From Streptomyces sp. NBC_01460 (GTDB taxonomy: Bacteria; Actinomycetota; Actinomycetes; Streptomycetales; Streptomycetaceae), in assembly GCF_036227405.1 (NCBI RefSeq), contig NZ_CP109473.1:7688001-7752000 (forward strand): DNA of 64,000 bases. The letters are read 5' to 3'. Positions 1-7,390 of the stretch are shown here, piece by piece. The notes below the pieces were generated by a model that was given only the letters and a program-made list of their open reading frames with translations, made no database searches and was not told the origin of the DNA. A program made the translations under genes and the position numbers. Every line of letters starts with the position of its first letter. Within the stretch, counting starts at the first letter, position 1.

Positions 1-60
1 CGGGGAGAAGCGTCGGCTGCGCACCACTTCGCCACGGAACAGCCCGGGATTCGGCGGCAT
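1..60 (-). CDS. Siderophore-interacting protein, N-terminal fragment (cut by window edge)
   Basis: Only the first 20 codons are inside the window, read leftwards from an ATG at 60-58. They give MPPNPGLFRGEVVRSRRFSP. This resembles the start of siderophore-interacting FAD-binding reductases, where a short N-terminus leads into a 'VVR...SP' strand of the flavin domain. Such proteins act in the cytoplasm and release iron from ferric siderophores by reduction. An iron-box-like sequence lies 26 bp upstream, which supports an iron-regulated role. The fragment is too short for certainty; another FAD/NAD-binding reductase is possible. Confidence 0.55.
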   Translation of the reverse strand, partial: MPPNPGLFRGEVVRSRRFSP

Positions 61-85
61 GAGCCTGGGAGTTTTCGACACAAAA

Positions 86-104
86 GAAGGTTAGCCTAAG
101 CTAA
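86..104. promoter_or_regulatory. Iron box (DmdR1/IdeR-type operator)
   Basis: The sequence GAAGGTTAGCCTAAGCTAA matches 15 of 19 positions of the actinobacterial iron-box consensus as I recall it (TTAGGTTAGGCTAACCTAA). It sits just upstream of the leftward siderophore-interacting gene starting at 60. Family knowledge: DmdR1/IdeR represses iron-uptake genes when iron is plentiful. That this site controls the gene is inferred from position and function. Confidence 0.7.
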
Positions 105-169
105 TTAAATCCCCAAGCCTCCGTGCCCGTCATCTTTCTGCGCTACGGGACCCCCGTCCCGTCGCGCAC

Positions 170-862
170 TCAGCGGTCCGCGAGCGCGTCCAGCAGTACG
201 GCGGGATCGGTCAGGTCCGGCAGGACGTCATCCGCTCCCGCGTCACTGAGCTCCGTCGTCGTGGAGTTCCCCGTGGCGACCGCCAGGACCCGTACCCCGT
301 GCGTGAGGCCCGCGGCGACATCGGAAGGTGCGTCGCCGATCAACACCACGCTCTCCGCCGTGAGGGGCGTGTCCAGGGCGCTCCGCGTGCGCTGCATGGC
401 CACGCGCACGAGTTCGTGGCGCTCCTCGTGGTCCTCCCCGTAGCCGCCCAGCGGGAAGCGGAGGTGGGTACCGAGCCCGAACGCGGTGAGCTTGGCCCGG
501 GCCACCGCCGCGATGTTCCCGGACACGACGCTCTGCACCGCATCACCCAGGCCGGCCACCGCCGCCAGGGTGTCCGCCGCCCCGGGCAGGGCGCGCCCCC
601 GTTCGCGGATCTCCGCGGCCCGGGTCCCGTACTGCTCGGCGGAGAGCCGCGCGAACGCCTCGACCATGGGGCGGTCGCCGGTCACGCCGTGGAGCTCCGC
701 GGTCAGGCGGAAGGCGGCGGGTTCCGTCATCCCGTCGGCCGCCGCCCGCTCCGTCATCACCTGCCCGGTGACCTGCTCGAAGCAGTCCGCGAAGATCTCC
801 TGCCCGACGCCCCGGGTCGTGATCAGGGTGTGGTCCACGCTCCACAGCAGCAGCTTCACCAT
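170..862 (-). CDS. HAD-superfamily hydrolase-like protein lacking the nucleophilic Asp
   Basis: A 230-residue protein with a haloacid-dehalogenase fold of the phosphoglycolate-phosphatase/beta-phosphoglucomutase type. The start is the ATG at 862, giving MVKLLLWSVDHTL; an upstream in-frame start at 877 would add five residues. Motif I is normally DxDxT. Here it reads S8-V-D10-H-T12, so the nucleophilic aspartate is serine (codon AGC) while the general acid/base Asp is kept. The later motifs look normal: SVVSGN (motif II), a lysine in RAKLTAFG (motif III) and IGDAPSDV (motif IV). Without the nucleophile it may not be a phosphatase and could bind a phosphorylated ligand instead. It is monocistronic between the iron-box gene and a divergent DUF1707 gene. 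Confidence 0.8.
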   Translation of the reverse strand: MVKLLLWSVDHTLITTRGVGQEIFADCFEQVTGQVMTERAAADGMTEPAAFRLTAELHGVTGDRPMVEAFARLSAEQYGTRAAEIRERGRALPGAADTLAAVAGLGDAVQSVVSGNIAAVARAKLTAFGLGTHLRFPLGGYGEDHEERHELVRVAMQRTRSALDTPLTAESVVLIGDAPSDVAAGLTHGVRVLAVATGNSTTTELSDAGADDVLPDLTDPAVLLDALADR

Positions 863-1081
863 CGGTCTCCACCTCACCGGCCACTCGTACGCGGCCTTCT
901 CGCCGTGTCACACGTTCGTGCAACACCGCCTACCCGCCCGGGCGGTGCCTCTGCGGTGACTCGCCGGAATCGTGGGTTCCGCACCGAGCCGAACGTCCGG
1001 TCCGACCCGGCGGACAAAGGGGTGCGCGGACACCGTCGTGCACGTACGGAACGTGGCATGCCCGCGTTGGCGGCACGGCAC

Positions 1082-1087
1082 TAAAGT
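1082..1087 (+). promoter_or_regulatory. -10 hexamer for a leaderless DUF1707 gene
   Basis: TAAAGT lies exactly six bases before the GTG at 1094 and there is no purine-rich ribosome site between them. This spacing is what leaderless Streptomyces transcripts show. No good -35 hexamer is visible. Confidence 0.4.
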
Positions 1088-1093
1088 GGGGCG

Positions 1094-1636
1094 GTGACCT
1101 CCCTGCCGGAAGACCTGCCGTCCCAGATCGGCGAAGACGCTCGAGACGCGATGGTGCGGCGCCTGCAGGAGGCCTATGCCGAAGGGCACCTCTCGCACGA
1201 GCAGATGGACGAAGGCCTCGACCAGGTGCTCACCGCCCGGACGCACGGGGAACTCGCGTCTGTCCTGGCCTCGCTCCCGGAGGAGAAGGCGGACACCACG
1301 TCCACCATCGCCGCCGCCGGCGGTCGGATCCGGCGGCGCGGCGCCTGGCGGGTGCCGCGGACGCTCAAGGTCGAGTCCGCGTTCGGACAGGTCCGCCTCG
1401 ACCTGTCCCGCGCCGTTTTCGAGCATCAGGAAGTCGACATCGAGCTGCAACTCGGTACCGGCAAGGCCAGGATCACGGTGCCTCGCGACGCGATCGTCGA
1501 CTTCGAGGAGTTGCACACCGGCTGGAAGGACACGCGCTACAGGCCTCGGAAAGGCTCGGGCGGCAGCGGGCCGAGGATCCGGATCACCGGGGCCCTGGGG
1601 TACGGACGGCTGAAGATCCGCCACGCACGGCGCTGA
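1094..1636 (+). CDS. DUF1707 domain protein
   Basis: A 180-residue protein. Residues about 5-58 form the DUF1707 module: a short amphipathic helix pair with the pattern 'R..A...L..A.A.G.L...E..E....L.AR...EL..L'. A beta-rich C-terminal part (about 85-175) resembles the cell-wall-active antibiotic response (LiaF-like) domain, with repeating 'FGQVRLDL...VDIELQLGTGKA' strands. No membrane segment is visible, so it is probably cytoplasmic or membrane-peripheral. Function of the family is not established. The GTG start follows a TAnnnT hexamer by six bases, suggesting a leaderless mRNA. Confidence 0.8.
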   Translation: MTSLPEDLPSQIGEDARDAMVRRLQEAYAEGHLSHEQMDEGLDQVLTARTHGELASVLASLPEEKADTTSTIAAAGGRIRRRGAWRVPRTLKVESAFGQVRLDLSRAVFEHQEVDIELQLGTGKARITVPRDAIVDFEELHTGWKDTRYRPRKGSGGSGPRIRITGALGYGRLKIRHARR

Positions 1637-1766
1637 GGAACCGACAGGGATCCGTCCGGCCTTCCGGCGTCGGCGAACTCCGTTCCCGCGCCGGTCCGCC
1701 CCGTCGGCGCCGACCTTCTCCGAGGTGCCTCGCCCCAGGCGTCATCGGCCTCCCGTAGCCGCCGTC

Positions 1767-1772
1767 TACGCT
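1767..1772 (+). promoter_or_regulatory. -10 hexamer for a leaderless gene at 1779
   Basis: TACGCT followed by six bases and then ATG. No ribosome site precedes the start. It supports the ATG at 1779 over the upstream in-frame ATG at 1725. Confidence 0.45.
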
Positions 1773-1778
1773 CTCGGC

Positions 1779-2711
1779 ATGCAGCGCAGCGATGTCACAC
1801 GGGACGACGGCACATGGGTGGGCCTGTCCCTGGACGTACAGGACCGTCGTCGGCCCGAGCTGTGCGTCTTCAGCGCCGGTCCGCGACTCCTCGTCTCCCA
1901 GCGGGCGCGGCCCGTGGTGCTCGCCGTTGCCGAGGAGAACCACGGAGGCGTGGACTTCTGGCGCACCGAGCAGTACCGCTCGTTCGTCCCACCCCTGCGC
2001 GCCGACGAGGGGCGTGCCCTGTCCGGCAGTCCGGAACGGTGGGCACACCGCTTCGCGGGGTACCTCGGCGAGTCGCCGGGCAGCCCGCTGCACGAGGGCC
2101 GATGGCTGCTGTCGTGCGAGAGTCCGTTCGCGCGCGGGCGGCCCGCTGACACGTCGCCCGCCGAGTACTGGAACTCGATGCTCGTGGAGGGCCGTCCGGA
2201 CGGATACATCGACTGGCACCTCCACTCCACGTCGTGGGAGGTCCTGCCGCTACGGCCCATGCCCGGTCCTGACGACGGCCGGGTCAAGGCGTACCGCAAG
2301 CAGGTCCGTGAGGGGACGCTCCCACCCGTTCTGCTGTGGTGGGTCAGTGGCCTGCACTGCCACCTGATCCTGGACGGTCACGCACGGCTCGCCGCGGCGA
2401 TCGCCGAGTCCGTCGAGCCCCCGTTGCTGGAGTTGCACCGTACGGTGCCGCGAGACGACCTGGCCGTACGTACCGACGAGGCTGTGGGCTTCTACGCGTA
2501 CGAACTGGCACGCTTCGCCGAACTCCGCGCCGTCCACGGTCCCACGGTCCCGGACGGCGCCGCCACCGCCGGCCCTCAGCTCGCCCGTCTCCTCCACGGC
2601 CTGAACACCACGAAACAGCCGACCTGGGCCTGGCCCCTGCCCGGAGGGGAGGGGGAGTGGCGTCGTGTCGCGCGCGAGGCGACCGTCGGCGAGGGCTGGA
2701 TCCGCACCTGA
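1779..2711 (+). CDS. Conserved hypothetical protein with a ParB-like DGH..R patch
   Basis: A 310-residue soluble protein that I do not recognise as a named family. It begins MQRSDVTRDDGTWVGLSLDV. The only suggestive motif is near residues 200-220, ILDGHARLAAA, which resembles the 'DGHHR' loop of ParB/sulfiredoxin-type nucleotide-binding domains. No signal peptide or membrane segment is seen. The start was chosen because a -10-like hexamer lies exactly six bases upstream of this ATG. It stands alone, convergent with modC. A role should not be assigned from this evidence. Confidence 0.6.
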   Translation: MQRSDVTRDDGTWVGLSLDVQDRRRPELCVFSAGPRLLVSQRARPVVLAVAEENHGGVDFWRTEQYRSFVPPLRADEGRALSGSPERWAHRFAGYLGESPGSPLHEGRWLLSCESPFARGRPADTSPAEYWNSMLVEGRPDGYIDWHLHSTSWEVLPLRPMPGPDDGRVKAYRKQVREGTLPPVLLWWVSGLHCHLILDGHARLAAAIAESVEPPLLELHRTVPRDDLAVRTDEAVGFYAYELARFAELRAVHGPTVPDGAATAGPQLARLLHGLNTTKQPTWAWPLPGGEGEWRRVAREATVGEGWIRT

Positions 2712-2792
2712 GCCTGCCCCCCTCACCCCTTCTGGCTCCTTCTGGTCGGACAGGGGCGGAGCTCTCGACCCGGAGGGCCTCGGGACGCCGTG

Positions 2793-3875
2793 TCAGGCGG
2801 GGTACGCGTGCGTCTGTGTGGCCTTCACCGTGGCCCAGACCGGTGCTCCGGGATGGAGATCGAGTTCTGCGGCGGCGACGGTCGTCAGATCGGCGGCGAG
2901 GGCGAGTTCACCGGAGAGGTCGGCGCGGATCTGGTCGCCGTGCGTCTCCAGCCCCGCGACCTCGCACCGCCAGAGGTTGCGTGCGCTGGACCCGGTGGGA
3001 CGGTCGCGGTACAGGGTGACGGCGCTCGGGGGAAAGGCGACGAAGGCGGGGCCGGTGAGTTCCTCGGTGGTGGTGATCAGGGGCCCCGCGTCCAGCCGTA
3101 CCGTGTGACCCTCGGCCCGGCCCGCGTAGAGGTTCAGGCCGACCAGCTGGGCGATGTAGTCCGTACGGGGGTGGCGGGCGATCTCTGCTGGCGCGCCCTC
3201 CTGGACGACCTGCCCGTGCTCGATGACGACGAGCCGGTCGGCCAGCACCATGGCGTCCAGGGGGTCGTGCGTGACCAGCACGGCCACCGCCTCGAAGTCG
3301 GCGAGGTGACGGCGGAGCTGGGTGCGTACGTCGAGCCGGGTGCGGGCGTCGAGCGCGGCGAGGGGCTCGTCCAGGAGGAGGAGCCGCGGATGCGTCGCCA
3401 GCGCGCGGGCGAGGGCGACCCGCTGTGCCTGGCCGCCGGAGAGCCGCCGAGGCTTGACGCCGGCGTGCTCCGCCAGACCCATCCGGTCCAGCCATCCCGT
3501 GGCCTGGGCGCGGGCCTCCGTCTTGGAGGCACCCTGGCAGCGGGGGCCGAAAGCGACGTTGTCGAGGGCGGTCAGGTGAGGGAAGAGGAGGTAGTCCTGG
3601 AAGACCACACCGACCGGGCGGGACTCGGGCGGCGTACCGTCCAACAGGGCCCCGTCGAGGCGCAGATGGCCGCCGGTCAGGGGGAGGAGACCCGCGAGGG
3701 CCCGCAGGGCCGTGGTCTTGCCGGCCCCGTTCGGCCCGAGGAGGGCGACGACCTCACCGGGGGCGACGGTCAGTTCCACGTCGAGGCGGAAGGACCCGCG
3801 GTCCACGACGAGATGAGCGTCCACGCCGACGGCCGTGGCGCTGCCGGCGTCGGGCTCCGGGGCGATACGGGTCAT
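2793..3875 (-). CDS. modC: Molybdate ABC transporter ATP-binding protein ModC
   Basis: A 360-residue ATPase that powers molybdate import with ModB and ModA. The P-loop GPNGAGKTT is at about 47-55, the Q-loop at VFQDYLLFPH, the signature LSGGQ at about 145-149 and Walker B LLLLDE at about 165-170, followed by the H-loop VTHD. The C-terminal 100 residues are the regulatory TOBE/Mop-type domain typical of ModC and related importers. It is last in a modA-modB-(mini-ORF)-modC operon. Its ATG overlaps the stop of a 31-codon mini-ORF, which suggests coupled translation. Sulfate/thiosulfate or iron importers have similar ATPases, but the ModA/ModB context makes molybdate the best call. Confidence 0.9.
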   Translation of the reverse strand: MTRIAPEPDAGSATAVGVDAHLVVDRGSFRLDVELTVAPGEVVALLGPNGAGKTTALRALAGLLPLTGGHLRLDGALLDGTPPESRPVGVVFQDYLLFPHLTALDNVAFGPRCQGASKTEARAQATGWLDRMGLAEHAGVKPRRLSGGQAQRVALARALATHPRLLLLDEPLAALDARTRLDVRTQLRRHLADFEAVAVLVTHDPLDAMVLADRLVVIEHGQVVQEGAPAEIARHPRTDYIAQLVGLNLYAGRAEGHTVRLDAGPLITTTEELTGPAFVAFPPSAVTLYRDRPTGSSARNLWRCEVAGLETHGDQIRADLSGELALAADLTTVAAAELDLHPGAPVWATVKATQTHAYPA

Positions 3876-3970
3876 CAGGCGGCCATCCAGCGGTCGGGCG
3901 GTCCGGCACGGACCGTGGGAGGTGGGGCGGGGCAGGTGCGGGCTCCGGGAGAGGGAGCGGGGCGGCTCAT
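3875..3970 (-). CDS. Candidate 31-residue coupling mini-ORF between modB and modC
   Basis: An ATG overlaps the modB stop as ATGA, and the frame runs 31 codons to a TGA that overlaps the modC start as TGATG. It begins MSRPAPSPGARTCPAPPP and ends DRWMAA. The last residues echo the end of ModB, which finishes DRWMTVS, so the spacer may have arisen by duplication of the modB end. Its likely use would be to carry ribosomes from modB to modC without release. It may not make a functional peptide; this is inferred from overlaps alone. Confidence 0.35.
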   Translation of the reverse strand: MSRPAPSPGARTCPAPPPTVRAGPPDRWMAA

Positions 3971-4845
3971 GAGACCGTCATCCAGCGGTCCCGCAGCCCC
4001 GCGAGGACCGCGATGGACACGGCGAGCAGCACCAGGCTCAGCGCGATGGCGGCGGCCGGATCGCTCTGCAGCGCGAGGTAGACGGCCAGCGGCATGGTCT
4101 GCGTACGGCCGGGGAAGTTGCCCGCGAAGGTGATCGTCGCGCCGAACTCGCCGAGCGCGCGGGCCCAGGCGAGGACGGAACCCGCAGCGATACCGGGCAT
4201 GATCAGCGGCAGGGTGACCCGGCGGAACGCGGTGAAGCGCGAGGCGCCCAGGGTCATCGCGGCCTCCTCGAAGCGTGGGTCGGCGGCGCGCAGCGTGCCC
4301 TCCACGCTGATGACGAGGAACGGCAGTGCCACGAACGTCTCCGCGACCACGACGCCCGCGGTGGTGAACGGCAGGGTGATGCCGAACCATGAGTCCAGCC
4401 ACTGGCCCACGACCCCGTTGCGGCCGAGCGCCAGTAGAAGTGCTACACCGCCCACCACCGGGGGGAGGACCAGGGGCAGCGTCACCAGGGCCCGCACGAG
4501 GCCCCGGCCGGGGAACTCGGTGCGTGCGAGCAGCCAGGCAAGCGGCACTCCGAGGACCAGGCTCGCAGCCGTGGCCGAGGTCGCGCAGATCAGGGAGAGC
4601 CGAAGGGCGTCCCAGACCTCCGGGCTGGTCAACTGATCCGGCAGGTCGCGCCAGGGGGCTCGTACGAGCAGGGCGACCAGCGGCAGCAGGAGGAACACGA
4701 GGCCGACCAGGGCGGGCACCAGGAGCGGCAGGGGCACCCCGCGCCGGGCACCTGCCCGGACACGCCGGCGCAGCGGCCCGCCGTCGCGGGTGTCGCCACC
4801 CGTGACGGTCCGGGCCGCGGTGCCGGACTTGTTCGGGTCGGTCAC
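3967..4845 (-). CDS. modB: Molybdate ABC transporter permease ModB
   Basis: A 292-residue inner-membrane permease forming the molybdate channel. About 30 residues of charged N-terminus precede a first hydrophobic helix (VGLVFLLLPLVALLV), followed by further membrane segments. The cytoplasmic EAA loop that contacts ModC is visible as EEAAMTLGASRFTAFRRVTL. The GTG start overlaps the modA stop by four bases (GTGA), so the two are translationally coupled. The C-terminus ends DRWMTVS just before the mini-ORF leading to modC. Length and topology fit ModB. Confidence 0.9.
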   Translation of the reverse strand: MTDPNKSGTAARTVTGGDTRDGGPLRRRVRAGARRGVPLPLLVPALVGLVFLLLPLVALLVRAPWRDLPDQLTSPEVWDALRLSLICATSATAASLVLGVPLAWLLARTEFPGRGLVRALVTLPLVLPPVVGGVALLLALGRNGVVGQWLDSWFGITLPFTTAGVVVAETFVALPFLVISVEGTLRAADPRFEEAAMTLGASRFTAFRRVTLPLIMPGIAAGSVLAWARALGEFGATITFAGNFPGRTQTMPLAVYLALQSDPAAAIALSLVLLAVSIAVLAGLRDRWMTVS

Positions 4846-5660
4846 GGCTTGAGGAAGCCGGCCGCCGTCAGGACCTTCTGGCCCTCGGCGGACTGCACAT
4901 ACGCGATGAACTCCTCGGCGGCCGCGGGGTTGGGCGCGTCCTTGAGGAGCGCGATCGGGTAGTCGTTGACGGCACTGGCGGACTCGGGGAACTCCACGCC
5001 TTCCACCTTGTCACCCGCGGCCTTCACGTCGGTCTTGTACACGACGGCCGCGTCGGCCTCCTTCAGCTCGACCTTCGTCAGGGCGCTCTTGACGTCCTGC
5101 TCGTAGGAGACCGGGGTGAGCTTCAGCTTGCCGGCGTCGAGGGCCTTCTGGGCGGCGGCCCCGCAGGGCACCGTCCTGTCGCAGAGGACGACCTTGAGGC
5201 CGGGTCCGGTGAGGTCCTCGAGGGTGCTGATCCTGTCCGGGTTGCCGGGCAGGGTGGCGATCTCCAGCTGGTTGCGCACGAACGTGGCGGGCGTGCCGGC
5301 GGCGTCGCCCGCGTCCGTCACGATGGCCATCGTCTTGGCGCTGGCGGCGGCGAAGACGTCGGTCGGCGCGCCGCCCGTGATGCCGGCGGCGAGGCTGTCG
5401 CTGCCGCCGAAACTGAAGGTGACCTTCGTGCCGGGGTGGGCCTTCTCGAAGTCCTTCCCCAGCGTCGTGAAGCTCTCCTTGAGCGAGGCGGCGGCGAAGA
5501 CGGTCACCGTGCCCGAGAGCTTCTCCGAAGCGTCCGCGGAGGCGGAGGTGTCCGACGCGGAGGACGAGTCGTCGGACGAGGAGCAGGCGCTGAGTGCCAG
5601 CAGCGCGGCTGCGCCTGCACCGGCCATCCGCAGGGTCCGGTGCACGGAACGGGTCATCAC
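4842..5660 (-). CDS. modA: Molybdate-binding lipoprotein ModA
   Basis: A 272-residue extracellular substrate-binding lipoprotein. The signal peptide ends in the lipobox LSAC with Cys26 as the lipidated residue, followed by a Ser/Asp-rich linker. The mature part has the ModA hallmarks VFAAASLKESF, FSFGGSDSLA and ITGGAPTDVFAAAS, which bind the oxyanion through backbone and serine contacts, and a C-terminal 'YPIALLKDAPNPAAAEEFI' stretch. It is first in modABC. Tungstate binding is a family alternative. Confidence 0.93.
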   Translation of the reverse strand: MMTRSVHRTLRMAGAGAAALLALSACSSSDDSSSASDTSASADASEKLSGTVTVFAAASLKESFTTLGKDFEKAHPGTKVTFSFGGSDSLAAGITGGAPTDVFAAASAKTMAIVTDAGDAAGTPATFVRNQLEIATLPGNPDRISTLEDLTGPGLKVVLCDRTVPCGAAAQKALDAGKLKLTPVSYEQDVKSALTKVELKEADAAVVYKTDVKAAGDKVEGVEFPESASAVNDYPIALLKDAPNPAAAEEFIAYVQSAEGQKVLTAAGFLKP

Positions 5661-6115
5661 GGGTCCACTCCCTCTGACTCTTCCGAAGAGTCCGTCTGCA
5701 ATGTCTTCCCGAAGGACCCGGCGGGGCCTTCGGAGGGGTCCGGTGGACCCTCTTCGCTCTCCCGACGGCCGCGTCGGCCGGCTCGATCACGGCTGTTGCC
5801 GGGACGTGGGGCGCTGTATTCAGCTCCTCGCCGCTTCACCGCCGGACATGGCCACCCTCCGGAACGGCCCCGCGCGGGGCCCCACCTGGGCCGGTACGTC
5901 CCCGAGGATCACTCCGGTGACGATGCGGCGAGGGGCGGTTGCTTCCCGGTCCGGTGGCCCGGTCCGGTGGCGTGCATGCGCTGATCATACTGCCGCAGAT
6001 TCAAGGCGGAAGTCACTTGTTGCTTCGCATGAGCGGGATCTGCTGCGGTTGGGGTGGGCATGTGCGTTTGTACGGGTCGCCCAGGCGGGTACGGTCCCCC
6101 GGGAGGTGGTAGCCC
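5661..6115. other. Divergent modA / molybdopterin-protein intergenic region
   Basis: These 455 bases hold no convincing gene. They must contain the leftward modA promoter and the rightward promoter of the 6116 gene. A stretch near 6020-6032 (TTGCTTCGCATGAGC) loosely resembles the direct repeats in front of the HTH-TOBE regulator (GTGCTCGCAT), so a shared operator is possible but weakly supported. Confidence 0.3.
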
Positions 6116-6586
6116 GTGAGTCGGTCCGGAACGGCCGCCGATCCGGTGACGGAGCTCGCCCTGACCGGCGACCTCGCACGTCCTGCCCGGCTGAGGGTGC
6201 CGGATCTGCTGGCCTGGCCCCAGCACCAGGCCAGGGTCAGCTTCGAATGCGCCACCAGCGGCACCCGGCACCATCGCTTCACGGGTCCGCTCCTGCACGA
6301 CGTCCTGCACGACGCCCGCCCGGGCTTCGACCCCGCGCGACGCAAGGACCGGCTGCGGTTCCTCATCGCCCTGTCAGGGGCGGACGGCCATCACGTCCTC
6401 CTCTCCTGGGCCGAGATCGACCCGGACTTCGGGCAGGCTCCCGTCCTCCTCGCGGTGAGCATCGACGACACCCCGCTCGACCGCGCGGGCCCGCAGCTGG
6501 TCCTTCCCCAGGACCGTTGCGGGGCCAGACACATCAGTGGCATCAACGCCATCCACCTGGACGGCCGCTACACGTCGAGGACCTGA
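6116..6586 (+). CDS. Small molybdopterin-binding-domain protein
   Basis: A 156-residue protein resembling the isolated oxidoreductase molybdopterin-binding domain of the sulfite oxidase/YedY family. It shows the pattern VSFECATSGTRHHRFTGPLL, where the Cys aligns with the metal-ligand cysteine region, and a C-terminal GARHISGINAIHLDG. It lacks the C-terminal dimerisation domain of full sulfite oxidases and has no export signal. Start is GTG, with GGAGG nine bases upstream. Its place between modA and the HTH-TOBE regulator supports a molybdenum link. Whether it truly carries the cofactor cannot be told from sequence. Confidence 0.65.
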   Translation: MSRSGTAADPVTELALTGDLARPARLRVPDLLAWPQHQARVSFECATSGTRHHRFTGPLLHDVLHDARPGFDPARRKDRLRFLIALSGADGHHVLLSWAEIDPDFGQAPVLLAVSIDDTPLDRAGPQLVLPQDRCGARHISGINAIHLDGRYTSRT

Positions 6587-6802
6587 GGGCCGGATCCCGG
6601 CCCGCGCGTTCTTCCGGACGGGCGGCCCCGTCGTGTCCCCGCCCGCCGCCACCCCCGCCGCGTTCAGGGCGCGCCGGTGGGTATCTCTGTCCGGCCTCGG
6701 TGTTCCGCACCGGAGGCCGGGCGGCGACGCGGACCTCGCGGACCGTTTGATACGCCTGCGGGGCATGCGCGCCGAGAAGGGTGAAGGCCGTGCCGTGTTC
6801 CG

Positions 6803-7195
6803 TCAGGACCGGTCGATGTGCACGCTGGTCGACTTCACGCGGGCCGTGGCCTCCATGCCGACCTCCAGCTCCAGCTCCTCCACGGCCTCACGTGTGAGCA
6901 GCGAGACCAGTCGGTGAGGCCCGGCCTGGATCTCCACCTGGGCCGCGACATCGCCCAACTTCACTGCGGTGACGATGCCGGGAAAGGCGTTGCGGACCGA
7001 GGTGTACGAGACGTCGGGCTCTCCGCCGTTGCCGGCGATCTCGACCGAGAAGGCGGCCAGGTCCTTGCCGTCGATGAGCCGGCGCCCACCCTCGTCACGG
7101 TGAGTGGCGACTCTGCCCGCGTCCGCCCACCGGCGCGCGGTGTCGGGGCTCACGCCCAGCAGCCGTGCTGCCTGACCGATCGTGTAGAACTGCAT
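6803..7195 (-). CDS. HTH-TOBE molybdate-responsive regulator (ModE-like role)
   Basis: A 130-residue protein. Residues 1-50 are a BldC/MerR-type helix-turn-helix (IGQAARLLGVSPDTARRWAD), and residues about 63-130 are one TOBE/Mop molybdate-binding domain (NAFPGIVTAVKLGDVAAQVE). Two such subunits could sense molybdate and bind DNA, taking the role of ModE. The ATG at 7195 was chosen because TATCGT lies seven bases upstream, as in leaderless mRNAs; a GTG at 7204 would fall inside that hexamer. Its neighbours are modABC and a molybdopterin-domain gene. Two direct repeats in its own promoter suggest autoregulation. Confidence 0.85.
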   Translation of the reverse strand: MQFYTIGQAARLLGVSPDTARRWADAGRVATHRDEGGRRLIDGKDLAAFSVEIAGNGGEPDVSYTSVRNAFPGIVTAVKLGDVAAQVEIQAGPHRLVSLLTREAVEELELEVGMEATARVKSTSVHIDRS

Positions 7196-7202
7196 ACAGG
7201 TC

Positions 7203-7265
7203 ACGATAGGTGTGATGTGCTCGCATATGCAAGCTTATGAGTACCGAAGTGCTCGCATCTGCCAG
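7203..7265 (-). promoter_or_regulatory. Promoter and direct-repeat operator of the HTH-TOBE regulator
   Basis: On the minus strand TATCGT (7208-7203) is a -10 candidate seven bases before the ATG. Upstream, two near-identical 17-base direct repeats, GTGCTCGCATATGCAAG at 7217-7233 and GTGCTCGCATCTGCCAG at 7249-7265, are spaced 32 bases (about three helical turns). Head-to-tail sites on one face of DNA fit a BldC/MerR-like HTH. Which protein binds is inferred. Confidence 0.5.
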
Positions 7266-7345
7266 GTTTTTTTACATGTGATTCCCGCTGCGCCGGATCT
7301 CGGCACGCCCACGGGAGGTGCCGGACGCCGGGATGGCCGCCAGAC

Positions 7346-7390
7346 CCTACCCGGCCAGGTCCTGCCCGGCCAGGTCCTACCCGGCCAGGG
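7346..7390. repeat. 15-bp tandem repeat x3 across a stop codon
   Basis: Three consecutive copies of CCTACCCGGCCAGGT (middle copy with one change, last copy ending in G). The third copy contains the stop codon of the leftward APH-like gene at 7377-7379; the other copies are downstream of it. It is one of several 3'-end repeats in the window. Confidence 0.9.

Noticed and set aside
2790..4133. Long plus-strand open frame opposite modC and modB
   Set aside because: It is the antisense shadow of clear transporter genes; high GC content keeps such frames open. No domain or start signal.
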